From contig NZ_JAAIYO010000001.1 in NCBI RefSeq assembly GCF_014930455.1, forward strand, positions 310,001-374,000: a stretch of DNA of 64,000 bases, given 5' to 3'. A program made the position numbers and the translations under genes. The notes below the pieces were generated by a model. It worked only from the letters and a program-made list of their open reading frames with translations. It ran no database searches and had not been told where the DNA came from. The stretch comes from Corallococcus soli. GTDB taxonomy: Bacteria; Myxococcota; Myxococcia; Myxococcales; Myxococcaceae. Positions 8,429-18,314 of the stretch are shown here, piece after piece; position 1 is the first letter of the stretch; the number at the start of each line of letters is the position of its first letter.

Positions 8429-9307
8429 CTAGAAGGAGAAGCCCGCGCCGGCGTAGGGGCCGGTGAAGCGGTCCACGTGCGCGACGCCGTCCACCAGGCC
8501 CGCGTCGTCCAGGATGAGCCCGCGCCAGCCCGCGCGCAGGTTGAGGGCGCCCAGGTGCAGCGCCACGCCCGCGCTCGCGTCCAGCTGCCGGTAGGGGGCG
8601 GGGGTGCCCTGCACGCGCACCTCCAGGTCCAGCGGGCCCACGAGGCAGGCCTCCAGGGAGGCGGCGAGGCTGGGCCCGGCGAGGAAGACGTCCGGCGCGC
8701 TGGCCATGCTGAAGCCGACCTCCGCGCGCAGCCGCATCCGGTCCGTGGACACGGCGGCCCAGGACAGGTGCGCCGCCATCAGGTGGATGACGTCCGTGCC
8801 CGGGGTGCCGTCGTCGGTGGGGAGCGTCAGCTTCGTGCCCTGGAAGGCGACGCCGAGCGTGCTCCCCTCGATGCCGAGGAAGACGTCCCCCGAGGTGCCA
8901 CCGCCCATGGCGCCGACGTTGAGGCCCAGGCGCACGTCGAGCGGCGCGCTGGGAGGGGACGGGGGCCTGCCGCGGACCGCCATGTCCGCCAGGTCCCGGG
9001 CCTCGCCGTCGCTCAGGGCGCTGGACGAATAGGTGGGCGCGTCGCCGTAGAGGTGCTGCGTGTAGGAGGGGCCTGACGTGTCGCAGCAGTCGTCGTCATC
9101 GTCGTCGTCCGCGGGCGGCGTGTACGAGGAGGCCTCGTGCGTGGAGCGGGGCGTGATGGGGCTCGCCGCGTGGACCCGGGAGTCCTTGTCGTCCTTGCTG
9201 TCGGAGGAGGGCGCGGACTTCTTGCCGAAGCGGGCCTCGGCGGCGGGAGCGGCCAGCAGCAGACCGACGACGAGTCCGGCGCACAGCGTGGGGCGCGAGG
9301 CAGACAC
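8429..9307 (-). CDS. Predicted outer-membrane protein, tandem paralogue
   Basis: The 292-residue protein has a signal peptide ending APAAEA and mature start RFGKKSAPSS. A low-complexity linker follows, which includes a run of seven aspartates directly followed by two cysteines (DDDDDDDCCDTSG). The C-terminal barrel-like half matches the protein at 7395-8246 and ends FTGPYAGAGFSF. The Asp run and adjacent Cys pair are absent from the paralogue and could bind metal, but that is a guess. I used the GTG at 9307, where the signal peptide begins; its ribosome site is weak (CTGGAG). The intergenic gap to the paralogue is about 180 bases and shows nothing notable. Confidence 0.72.
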   Translation of the reverse strand: MSASRPTLCAGLVVGLLLAAPAAEARFGKKSAPSSDSKDDKDSRVHAASPITPRSTHEASSYTPPADDDDDDDCCDTSGPSYTQHLYGDAPTYSSSALSDGEARDLADMAVRGRPPSPPSAPLDVRLGLNVGAMGGGTSGDVFLGIEGSTLGVAFQGTKLTLPTDDGTPGTDVIHLMAAHLSWAAVSTDRMRLRAEVGFSMASAPDVFLAGPSLAASLEACLVGPLDLEVRVQGTPAPYRQLDASAGVALHLGALNLRAGWRGLILDDAGLVDGVAHVDRFTGPYAGAGFSF

Positions 9308-9414
9308 GGGAAGCTCCAGGGCAGGGGATGGGAGTGGGCCCCTGGAGTGCCTGACGTGAAGCCGCGTGCGTTTATTCAAGGCCGTGCCGCGATTCGCGGC
9401 GCGCGGGCCCCCTT

Positions 9415-10281
9415 TCAGCGGCGGGCCATCTTCTTCGCCTTGGCCTTCGCGGCGCGCTTCACGGGGCGCGGTGGCGGCTCGGTGCTCGCCACGGCCACGC
9501 TCTGCGGCGTCACCGGCGTGGGGGACAGCCGCAGCGTGACGCGCCGGTTGAGGGCGCGGTTGGGAGGACTGTCGCCGGGGACCCTGGGGCGGTGCGCGGC
9601 GTGGCCGGTGGCGCTCAGGCGCGCCGGGTCCAGCTTCTCGCGCTCGCCCAGGTGGCGCACCACGGTGACGGCGCGCGCGGCGGACAGCTCCCAGGCGGTG
9701 GACGCGGGGGCGCCGGGCGCGGCCGGGAGCACTTCGTCCGTGTGGGCCTCCACCGCCACGCGGTGGTCCGCGAGTGCGCCCTGGAGCACGCCCGCGGACT
9801 GCTTCAGCAGGCGGGCCCCTTCGGGCGTGAGCTGCGTGCTCGCGGGGGCGAAGAGGAGCCGCTCGGACACCTCCATGCGCAGGGCGTCGTCCTCCAGGTC
9901 CAGCGACACGTCCCCGCCCGCGAGCGCGTCCTTCAGCGCCGCGCCCAGGGTCGCGAGCGCCGCCTCGCGCCGCATGTGCTGCGCCTCCGCGTTCCGGGCC
10001 TGGACCTGCGCGGCGGCGCCGCCCCACTCCGCGGCCTGCTGCTGGCGCTCCAGCGTGCGCAGCCGCCGCTCCATGGCTTGCCGCAGCGTCTGCAATTGCG
10101 CGACGTGGGCCTCGGATTCGGTGGCCTCGCGCTCCAGCTGCGCGGCGCGCGTCTCCAGCGCGTGGAGCGAGCGCGAGCCCAGCCAGGCGCCCGCGGAGGC
10201 CACCACCACCCCGACGGCCAGCAGCCCCCAGGGCAGCCACCGCCAGCGTCCACGCGCTGCTTCGGTCCGGGCGTCGTCCAT
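9415..10281 (-). CDS. OmpA/MotB-like peptidoglycan-binding membrane protein
   Basis: The 288-residue protein has one N-terminal membrane segment (WLPWGLLAVGVVVASAGAWLG) without a cleavage site, then about 100 residues of coiled coil rich in Glu, Gln and Arg (LETRAAQLEREATESEAHV). The C-terminal domain is OmpA/MotB-type: RLLFAPASTQLTPEGARLL, then VEAHTDE, SAARAVTVVRHL and NRALNRRVTLRLS. Key positions for binding diaminopimelate are partly kept (the D of HTDE and the NR...R region). It most likely anchors in the inner membrane and reaches the peptidoglycan. A basic tail of Lys/Ala/Arg ends it. The ATG at 10281 was chosen; longer frames add a non-membrane extension. Confidence 0.75.
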   Translation of the reverse strand: MDDARTEAARGRWRWLPWGLLAVGVVVASAGAWLGSRSLHALETRAAQLEREATESEAHVAQLQTLRQAMERRLRTLERQQQAAEWGGAAAQVQARNAEAQHMRREAALATLGAALKDALAGGDVSLDLEDDALRMEVSERLLFAPASTQLTPEGARLLKQSAGVLQGALADHRVAVEAHTDEVLPAAPGAPASTAWELSAARAVTVVRHLGEREKLDPARLSATGHAAHRPRVPGDSPPNRALNRRVTLRLSPTPVTPQSVAVASTEPPPRPVKRAAKAKAKKMARR

Positions 10282-10371
10282 GGCCCGCAAGGGTAACGGC
10301 GCCCCCGGGGGGGACGGCAAGGTGGGCCCCGTGCGAAACCCCACGCCCGCCCGCTTCGGCCGGGCGCCGCG

Positions 10372-12969
10372 TCAGGCCGGGGCCGCTCCGGACGGTTTCT
10401 TCCACCGGGGCAGGCGCAGCACGAAGCGCGAGCCGGGCCCGCCCTCCGGCGGGGACTCCACGGACAGGTCGCCTCCGTGCGCGCGCGCGAGCTGGCGCGA
10501 GATGTAGAGGCCCAGGCCCATGCTGGCGCGCGAGTGCTGGCCGGTGGCGCGGGCGAAGCGCTCGAAGATGCGCTCGCGCGCTTCAGGGGGGATGCCAGGG
10601 CCCCAGTCCCGCACGGCGATGAGGGCCTGGTCCCCGTCGCGCTCCACGTACAGCTCCACCGGCAGGCCCGGGGCGTACTTCATCGCGTTGGTGAGCAGGT
10701 TCATCAGCACCTGCTCCACGCGGGGCCGGTCCGCCATGGCCACCACGGGCGCGTCCGCGTGCACCACCGCCACGCAGCCCGCGGTGGCCAGCGCCTCTTC
10801 CATCCGCGTCACCAGCGCGTGCACCAGCGAGGACAGCTCCACCGCGCCCAGCTCCAGCGCCATCTGCCCGGTGCCCAGCCGCGCCACGTCGAACAGGTGC
10901 GCCACCAGCCGCGTCAGCCGGTCCGCCTGACGCAGGGCCCCCGCCAGCCCCTGGCCCAGCCGCTCCGCCTCCTCCGACGGCTGCTTGTCCAGCGTGCGCT
11001 GGAGGGACGCCAGCTGCAGGTGCAGCGCGGACAGGGGCGTGCGCAGCTCGTGCGTCGCCACCGCCACGAATTCGTCGCGCGCGGCCACGGCCTGCTCCGC
11101 CTGCCGGTACAGCCGGGCGTTGTCCACCGCGAGCGCGGCGCGCCACGCCAGGTCCTCCAGCGACGCCAGGTCGCGCCTGCTGAAGCGCCGCGTGGGGGAG
11201 CAGGACGCGGCGCTGATGATGCCCAGCGTGCGCCCCCGCGCCGTCAGCGGGACGACCATCACCGAGTGGGGCTGCAGCTGCTCCAGGATGGCCCGGTGCT
11301 CCGCGTTGACCGCGAAGCGCTGCAGCGCCTTTTCGTCCACCTCCGCCACCAGCTCCGAGCGGCCCGACTCCAGCACCCGGCGCAGCGTCGTGTTCGCGCC
11401 GGGTGGGGGCGCGAACGCCATGGACTTCTCCAGCTGGGCCTGGAGGACGGCGTCACGGGCCTGGCGCTCCACGCGCTCCAGGTGCTGGCCGTCCGTGGCC
11501 AGCATGTCCACCAGGCAGTAGTCCGCCAGCTGGGCCACCACCAGCTCCGCCACGTTGCGCACCGTGGTGCGCCAGTCCAGGGACGTGGACAGCCGCGTGG
11601 TCGCCTCCGTGAGGAAGCGCAGGTGCTTCTCCATGCGGCGCTGTTCGGTGACCTCGCGCACGATGCCGCCCACGCCCAGCAGCTCCGAGCCGGAGCGCAC
11701 GGGGAAGTACGTGGCCAGGAAGGTGCGCGGCTCCGGGCCGCCGACGTACTCCACCGGGTCGTCCACCACGGCCTCTTCCGTCGCCAGCACGCGGCCCAGC
11801 AGGTCCTCGATGGGCGCGCCCGCCGGGCCCATCAGCTCGCGGGGCGTGCGGCCCAGGTGCTGCTCCAGGGGGATGCCGTTGTTCTCCGCGACGACGCTGT
11901 TGACCCGCACGTAGCGCAGGCCCGGGTCGACGAAGCCCATGCCCACCGGCGACGCGGCGAGGAAGGACTCCAGCAGCGCGGCGGTCGCGTCGCGCTCGCG
12001 CAGGGCGCTGCGCGCCTCGCGGTACAGCCGGGCGCTCTCCACCGCCAGCGCGGCCCGGCGCGCGAACTCCGTGGCGTACGCCAGGTCGCGCCGGGTGTAG
12101 CGCCGTCCGGGGGACGCGGAGACGAGGTTGATGAGGCCGAAGCGGCGCTCGCCCACCGCCAGGGGCAGCAGCATGGCGGAGTGCGGCTCCAGCGCCTCCA
12201 GCAGGCGCCGGTGCTCGGGCGTGCGCGCCAGCAGGTCCAGCTCCTCTCGGGTGACGTCGGCCACGAGCACGGGCCGGCCCTGCGCGAACACGCGGGCCAG
12301 CGGCGTGTCCGAACCGGACTCCGGCGGGAAGGGCATCAGCTGGTCGAGCAGCCCCTGCTTGCGCGGATCCTTCGCGGTGACGACCAGCCGGTGCAGGTCG
12401 CCGTCGGTGTCCAGCACGTCCACCATGCAGTAGTCGGCCCACTCCAGCGTGGCCAGCCGCGCCACCGCCTTGAGCGTCGTCTCCCAGTCCAGGGATTCGG
12501 CGAGGAGGCGGCTGGCCTCGCTGACGAAGAACTCCGCGCGCTCGGTGGCCTTGCGCTCGGTGATGTCCACGTTGACGGTCACCGCGCCCAGCAGGTCGCC
12601 GTCCTCCGTGTAGAGCGGCGCGGAGGAGTTGAGGATGGTGCGCCGCACGCCCGCGCGCCCGACGACGTCCACCTCCTCGTTGGAGATGGTCTTCCCGGTG
12701 CGCAGCGTGCGCGCCAGGGCCCACTCCTCGCCCCGCAGGCGCCGGCCGCTGCCGGGCCAGTACGCCTCGAAGAGGCCGTAGCGCTCCAGGCCCATCTCCT
12801 CCAGGGCGGGCGCCCCCCACAGCGCGCTCGCGGCGGCGTTGGCCGCGAGCAGGCGTCCCGCCGTGTCCACGATGATCACCCCCACCGGCAGCAGCTGCAT
12901 CACGGTGCGCAGCCACTCGTGCCGCACGGGGGTGGACTCCCCCAGGAAGGTGCCGGTCGGCTCGGACAT
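10372..12969 (-). CDS. PAS-GAF-PAS-GAF sensor histidine kinase
   Basis: This 865-residue soluble kinase has no membrane segment. Order: PAS (about 15-125, VGVIIVDTAGRLLAANAAAS), GAF (about 150-320), PAS (about 330-440), GAF (about 455-620), HisKA (ATHELRTPLSALHLQL, phospho-acceptor His) and HATPase with N box (LMNLLTNAMKY), G1 (VRDWGPGIP) and G2 (GLGLYISRQLARAHGG). The two GAF blocks match each other at several points (SLDWxTT, ADYCxVDxL, LExLxPHSxM, RRDLA, ALAVxxARLYR), showing an internal duplication of the PAS-GAF unit. No response-regulator gene is adjacent, so it is an orphan kinase. Start: the MSEPTGT ATG, with a G-rich site upstream. Confidence 0.9.
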   Translation of the reverse strand: MSEPTGTFLGESTPVRHEWLRTVMQLLPVGVIIVDTAGRLLAANAAASALWGAPALEEMGLERYGLFEAYWPGSGRRLRGEEWALARTLRTGKTISNEEVDVVGRAGVRRTILNSSAPLYTEDGDLLGAVTVNVDITERKATERAEFFVSEASRLLAESLDWETTLKAVARLATLEWADYCMVDVLDTDGDLHRLVVTAKDPRKQGLLDQLMPFPPESGSDTPLARVFAQGRPVLVADVTREELDLLARTPEHRRLLEALEPHSAMLLPLAVGERRFGLINLVSASPGRRYTRRDLAYATEFARRAALAVESARLYREARSALRERDATAALLESFLAASPVGMGFVDPGLRYVRVNSVVAENNGIPLEQHLGRTPRELMGPAGAPIEDLLGRVLATEEAVVDDPVEYVGGPEPRTFLATYFPVRSGSELLGVGGIVREVTEQRRMEKHLRFLTEATTRLSTSLDWRTTVRNVAELVVAQLADYCLVDMLATDGQHLERVERQARDAVLQAQLEKSMAFAPPPGANTTLRRVLESGRSELVAEVDEKALQRFAVNAEHRAILEQLQPHSVMVVPLTARGRTLGIISAASCSPTRRFSRRDLASLEDLAWRAALAVDNARLYRQAEQAVAARDEFVAVATHELRTPLSALHLQLASLQRTLDKQPSEEAERLGQGLAGALRQADRLTRLVAHLFDVARLGTGQMALELGAVELSSLVHALVTRMEEALATAGCVAVVHADAPVVAMADRPRVEQVLMNLLTNAMKYAPGLPVELYVERDGDQALIAVRDWGPGIPPEARERIFERFARATGQHSRASMGLGLYISRQLARAHGGDLSVESPPEGGPGSRFVLRLPRWKKPSGAAPA

Positions 12970-13139
12970 GGGCGCGGCCCCCCCTTTCCCCCGTGGGAGG
13001 TTCTTAGGGTGGGTGTGCGAGGGGCCCCAGACCACCCGACCCCGGTACGAGCCGGCTTTCCGGGAGTTGGCACGCCTGTCCGCCCGGCGGTGGGGGAAGG
13101 GGCTTGATTCGGGGCGCCCGACGGGGCGTCATTGGAGGG

Positions 13140-13988
13140 ATGGCGATCAAGTGCGTGGTGCTGGATTTCGATGGGACCTTCACGGATGTGCTGGCGGAGG
13201 GCGCGCCCTTCCTGACGCACTTCCAGCAGGCGCTGTACCGGGTGCTGGGACAGGACGCGGCGGCCGCCTGGGATGAAGAGGTGGCCGCGCTGCATGAGGG
13301 CGTGGATCAATACGGCTGGGAGGTGGGCGGCCGCATCGTGGCGCCGGCCACGGCGGACCCCTACCTGACGGCCACGTGCACCGCGCACCGGCTGCTCCGG
13401 CGCTTCAGCGGGGCGCAGGACGAGGCCGCGCGCACGGACACGGTGCAGACGCTGTACCGGGACGCGTACCGGCACTCGGCCACGGCCTTCAAGGAGGAGG
13501 CGAAGGAGGTGCTGGAGGCGCTGCTCGCCACGGGCCTGCCCGTCAACGTGGTGACCAACGCGCACACGGAGCTGGTGGAGGCGAAGCTCACCCGGCTGGC
13601 GCCCAAGGGCCGCGAGCGGCTGACGGTGTTCGGCGACGCGCGCAAGTTCACGCTGGAGGACGCGGAGCCGAAGGACGCGCGCTTCGACGCGCTGCCCGAA
13701 GCGCTGACGCTGGACGGGGTGCTGGGCCGGCCGGTGTACCTGCGGCGCGGGCGCTACTTCGCCGCGCTCCAGCGCATCTGGGACGCCACGCACTCGGGCC
13801 CGGAGTCCACGCTGGTCGCGGGCGACATCTACGAGCTGGACCTGGCGATGCCCGCCGCGCTGGGCGCGCACGTCCAGCTGGTGGAGCGCGCCAACGTGCT
13901 GCCCTACGAGCGCGCGGCGGTGGAGCGCCTGGGCGCGCGCGGCGGCGTGGACAAGAGCCTGCGCGCCATCCTGCCCCGGCTGCGCTGA
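13140..13988 (+). CDS. HAD-family hydrolase
   Basis: This 282-residue protein opens MAIKCVVLDFDGTFTDV, motif I of the haloacid dehalogenase superfamily (DxDGT, with the two catalytic aspartates). A helical cap follows. Motif II is LPVNVVTNAH, and motif IV is LVAGDIYELDLAMPAALGAH, where acidic residues bind magnesium. It probably hydrolyses a phosphate ester, but the substrate is unknown. The ATG at 13140 has GGAGGG almost touching it, which is too close for a normal site; a TTG at 13104 with GGGGAAGGGG upstream would add 12 residues. I kept 13140 because the HAD fold starts there. It converges on atpA across a shared terminator. Confidence 0.82.
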   Translation: MAIKCVVLDFDGTFTDVLAEGAPFLTHFQQALYRVLGQDAAAAWDEEVAALHEGVDQYGWEVGGRIVAPATADPYLTATCTAHRLLRRFSGAQDEAARTDTVQTLYRDAYRHSATAFKEEAKEVLEALLATGLPVNVVTNAHTELVEAKLTRLAPKGRERLTVFGDARKFTLEDAEPKDARFDALPEALTLDGVLGRPVYLRRGRYFAALQRIWDATHSGPESTLVAGDIYELDLAMPAALGAHVQLVERANVLPYERAAVERLGARGGVDKSLRAILPRLR

Positions 13989-14024
13989 GGCGCCGTGCCG
14001 CCGTGAGCGCGGCGCAAACGAAAA

Positions 14025-14055
14025 GCCCCGCCTCCCCGTGAAGGGAGGGCGGGGC
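14025..14055. terminator. Hairpin terminator between HAD gene and atpA
   Basis: GCCCCGCCTCCC pairs with GGGAGGGCGGGGC (one bulged base). On the + strand it is preceded by GAAAA, which gives a U-run for transcripts coming from atpA on the opposite strand. It can serve both convergent genes. Confidence 0.6.
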
Positions 14056-14119
14056 CGTCCGCACTGCACCGCGCGTGGGGCGCGAAACCCTTGAGCTCCG
14101 CCTGGAGCTCCGGCGACGC

Positions 14120-15667
<1,548 letters not shown>

Positions 15668-15922
15668 GAGCGTCTTGCGTCCTTGCGGAGGGGGCGGCCG
15701 GAAACGGGGAGGGCCGCCACGAATCTTGATGTACCGGGTGGCCCCCTATCACGCTCCCAGGCCCCATCGCAACGCGCACGCCGCCCGCCGTATGCCGCCC
15801 CCAAGTCCCCCGTTATCGGGGCCGTTAGCGGACCCTGACCGGTCGTTGGAACCCGAGCCAATCCGGCCTCCCAGCCCCCGTCCCGGCAGGCCACCCGGAA
15901 GGCCGCCCGGACGTCTGGAGGC

Positions 15923-17416
15923 TCAGGAGCCGGCCGACGGGGGACCGCCCGCCCGGGGCAGCCACACGATGAAGCGGGTGCCGTCCGTCGCCCCCGACTC
16001 CACGGAGATGCGCCCCCCGTGGGCCAGGGCGATCTGCCGGGCGATGTAGAGCGACAGCCCCAGGCCGTCCCCGTCGCTGGCCCCGGACGACGCCCGGCGC
16101 CGGAAGGGCTCGAAGAGGGTGGCGTGGTTCTCCGGAGGCACCCTGCGACCCGGGTCGTGCACCAGGAGCGTGACGCCGTCGCCCTGGCCCTGGAGCTGGA
16201 GCGCCACCGCCGCCGTGGCCGGCCCGTGATGCAGCGCGTGGCCCAGCAGCGTGTCCACCAGCTGGGTGAGCCGCCCTGCGTCCCAGGTGCCCCGCAGGTC
16301 GCCCAGCGCGGTGAGGCGCAGGTCCCGCCCGGGGTGGGCCTGACGCTGCGTCTCCAGCACCTGCTCCACCACCTGTCCCAGGTGCACCGGCGAGGCCTGC
16401 AGCGGCAGGCCTCCGGACAGCCGGGCCCGGGTGAAGTCCAGCAGCTGGTGGATCATCCGCTCCACCCGGCGCACCCCCACGCCCACCCGCCCGACCTGCT
16501 CCGTCAGGGCCTCCGGCAGTGACGGAGCGTGTTGGAGGGCGAGCACGTCGCGCTGGAGGGCCTGGAGCGGGACCTTGAGGTCATGGCCCACCACGCCCAG
16601 GAACTGCTCGCGGAAGTGCTCCATGCGCGCCAGGCGCTCCTCGGAGGACTTGCGGCTGCTGACGTCCCACACCGCCGCCAGCCGCACCGCGCGGCCCTGG
16701 TAGGTGGCCGGGCGCCCCATGACCTCCACGGGGATGCGCCGGCCGTCGCGGTGGACGATGGCCACCTCGTACGGGGCCTCCACGCCGCGCTCCATCGCGT
16801 CGCGCGCGGGGGCGCGGAACTCCGGGGCCACGCAGTCGATGACGCTGCGGCCGATCAGCTCCGCCGTCTCGTAGTGCCCCAGCAGGCGCGCCAGCCCCGG
16901 GCTGATGTCCAGGAAGTGCCCCCGGTCGTGGAAGAAGTACCCGTCACAGGAGATCTCCACGATGCTGCGCATGTGCTCCTCGCTCGCGCGCAGCGCCGCC
17001 TCCTCGCGCAGGCGCGCGGACGTGTCGCGCAGGAGCAGCAGCACCCCCGCCGACGACGGGGCCGCCGGCAGCGCGCTCACCGTCAGGTGACGCAGCGTGC
17101 CCACCTCCCCGAAGCGCCCCGACACCAGCTCCTCCACCACCCGCTCGCCCGACTGCGCCCGGCCCAGCAGCGGCGACAGCGACGGCGCGAGCCCCGGCCA
17201 TGCCTCCGCCAGCAGTCGCCCCACGCAGAGCGCCACGGGCCGCCCGCCCAGGGACGTCAGCAGGTCGTTCATCCAGAGCAGACGGGAGTCCGCGCCCACC
17301 AGCGCCACCCCCCAACCCGGCGCGTTCAGCAGCGCACTCAGGAAGGGCCAGCACTCCTCGGGAATCCCTGCGGACGGAAGGGCTCCGGGAAGCCGGTGGA
17401 ACACGGGCTGCGGCAT
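15923..17416 (-). CDS. PAS-domain sensor histidine kinase lying between atpH and atpA
   Basis: The 497-residue kinase has two PAS-like domains (GVALVGADSRLLWMNDLL; MRSIVEISCDGYFFHDRG with a PAC ending AVRLAAVWDVSSRK). HisKA follows (LGVVGHDLKVPLQALQRD, His phospho-acceptor), then a HATPase with G1 (VHDPGRRVP) and G2 (GLGLSLYIARQIALAHGG). The N box is unusual: where N-x-x-x-N is expected it reads LVDTLLGHALHHG, so the usual Mg-binding asparagines appear replaced. This may be a reduced or atypical kinase. No transmembrane segment. The ATG at 17416 (MPQPVFH) was preferred over one 63 bases upstream; neither has a strong ribosome site. It is not a known part of ATP synthase and has no adjacent regulator. 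Confidence 0.85.
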   Translation of the reverse strand: MPQPVFHRLPGALPSAGIPEECWPFLSALLNAPGWGVALVGADSRLLWMNDLLTSLGGRPVALCVGRLLAEAWPGLAPSLSPLLGRAQSGERVVEELVSGRFGEVGTLRHLTVSALPAAPSSAGVLLLLRDTSARLREEAALRASEEHMRSIVEISCDGYFFHDRGHFLDISPGLARLLGHYETAELIGRSVIDCVAPEFRAPARDAMERGVEAPYEVAIVHRDGRRIPVEVMGRPATYQGRAVRLAAVWDVSSRKSSEERLARMEHFREQFLGVVGHDLKVPLQALQRDVLALQHAPSLPEALTEQVGRVGVGVRRVERMIHQLLDFTRARLSGGLPLQASPVHLGQVVEQVLETQRQAHPGRDLRLTALGDLRGTWDAGRLTQLVDTLLGHALHHGPATAAVALQLQGQGDGVTLLVHDPGRRVPPENHATLFEPFRRRASSGASDGDGLGLSLYIARQIALAHGGRISVESGATDGTRFIVWLPRAGGPPSAGS

Positions 17417-17521
17417 GGGCGGGTCGTCTCGGAAAACGCGGGGTTGTCCGCGTTGACCCAAAGTATACCCATTCCCCATGCCAGCGGGAAATACAGGTTT
17501 GACTAGGACTACGGGGCAACA

Positions 17522-17544
17522 CGGCCAACCTGGGAGGTTGGCCG
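17522..17544 (-). terminator. Hairpin directly after atpH
   Basis: CGGCCAACC and GGTTGGCCG form a perfect nine-base stem with a five-base loop, 19 bases beyond the atpH stop. There is no U-run, so it may act as a weak or Rho-assisted terminator or as RNA 3'-end protection. It suggests atpH and the kinase gene are not one simple transcript. Confidence 0.5.
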
Positions 17545-17563
17545 TTGGAAGCAGGAAGTCAGG

Positions 17564-18106
17564 CTACTTCAGCTCGCGGCGCATCTGCTCCAACTGGGAG
17601 CGCAGGGTGCCGTCGTAGAGGGTGCCGCCGACCTGGGCGGACACGCCGCCGAGCACGGAGGGGTCCACGCGGGTCTCCAGCACGACGTTGCGCTGGGTGA
17701 GCTGCTGGAGCGACTGCTGGAGGCGGGTGACGGCGTCGGCGGACAGGGGCGCGGCGCTGGTGACCTGACCCCGGACGCGGCCCGCGCGGGCGTCCGCCAT
17801 GTCGCGGTAGAGCCGGGCGATGTCGGGCAGGTAGCCCAGGCGGTTCCTGTCCACCAGCAGCCGCAGCGCGTTGGAGAGCGCGGGGTCCGCGGGGGAGGGC
17901 AGCGCCAGGAGCACGGCCTCCACCACTTGGCTGCGCTGGGCGCGGCTGTAGGCGGGGTTGAGCAGCACGTCCGACAGTTCGGGGCTGTGCCCGACCACGT
18001 CGGCGAAGGCGTTGAGCTGCTCCGCGACCAGGTCGGTGCGGTTGCCTTCCGCTGCGACGTCGAGGATGGCGCGGGCGTAGCGGCGGGCGATGGAGACGTT
18101 CACCAT
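17564..18106 (-). CDS. atpH: F1F0 ATP synthase subunit delta
   Basis: This 180-residue protein begins MVNVSIARRYARAILDVA, the family N-terminus (IARRYAxALF-type). It continues with the helical domain (LLNPAYSRAQRSQVVEAV, LLVDRNRLGYLPDIARLY) and ends VLGGVSAQVGGTLYDGTLRSQLEQM, the canonical C-terminal signature (GG...VGxxxxDxSxxxxLxxL). Delta links the F1 head to the peripheral stalk. atpF/atpE/atpB are not in this window. A second gene starts 208 bases away on the opposite strand, so a divergent promoter region lies between. The ATG at 18106 is where the family begins. Confidence 0.95.
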   Translation of the reverse strand: MVNVSIARRYARAILDVAAEGNRTDLVAEQLNAFADVVGHSPELSDVLLNPAYSRAQRSQVVEAVLLALPSPADPALSNALRLLVDRNRLGYLPDIARLYRDMADARAGRVRGQVTSAAPLSADAVTRLQQSLQQLTQRNVVLETRVDPSVLGGVSAQVGGTLYDGTLRSQLEQMRRELK

Positions 18107-18314
18107 GACGCTGGCGCCCTTAGCATGGGGCGTCCCCCACGGCAATCCCGCCGAAAATCCCGCGCCCCGTGGCCGCAAGGCCCCTTCCGGGGTCTGCTTC
18201 ATGAAACGCCGGAGGGGCCCCGAAAGGCAGCCTGGCGCTCGCAAGGTGACGGCCGGGTAGCAAGAGGGCTTGGCGGAATGGGGGGTGGGCCCGTAGCGTG
18301 GGCCTCCTCGCCCC

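Noticed and set aside
13066-13085. TGGCAC sequence resembling a sigma-54 -24 element before the HAD gene
   Set aside because: The matching GC dinucleotide and -12 element (TTGC) are absent at the required spacing.
10477-13107. Antisense frame of about 876 codons over the PAS-GAF kinase
   Set aside because: Same GC-shadow pattern; the sense gene has kinase boxes in order.
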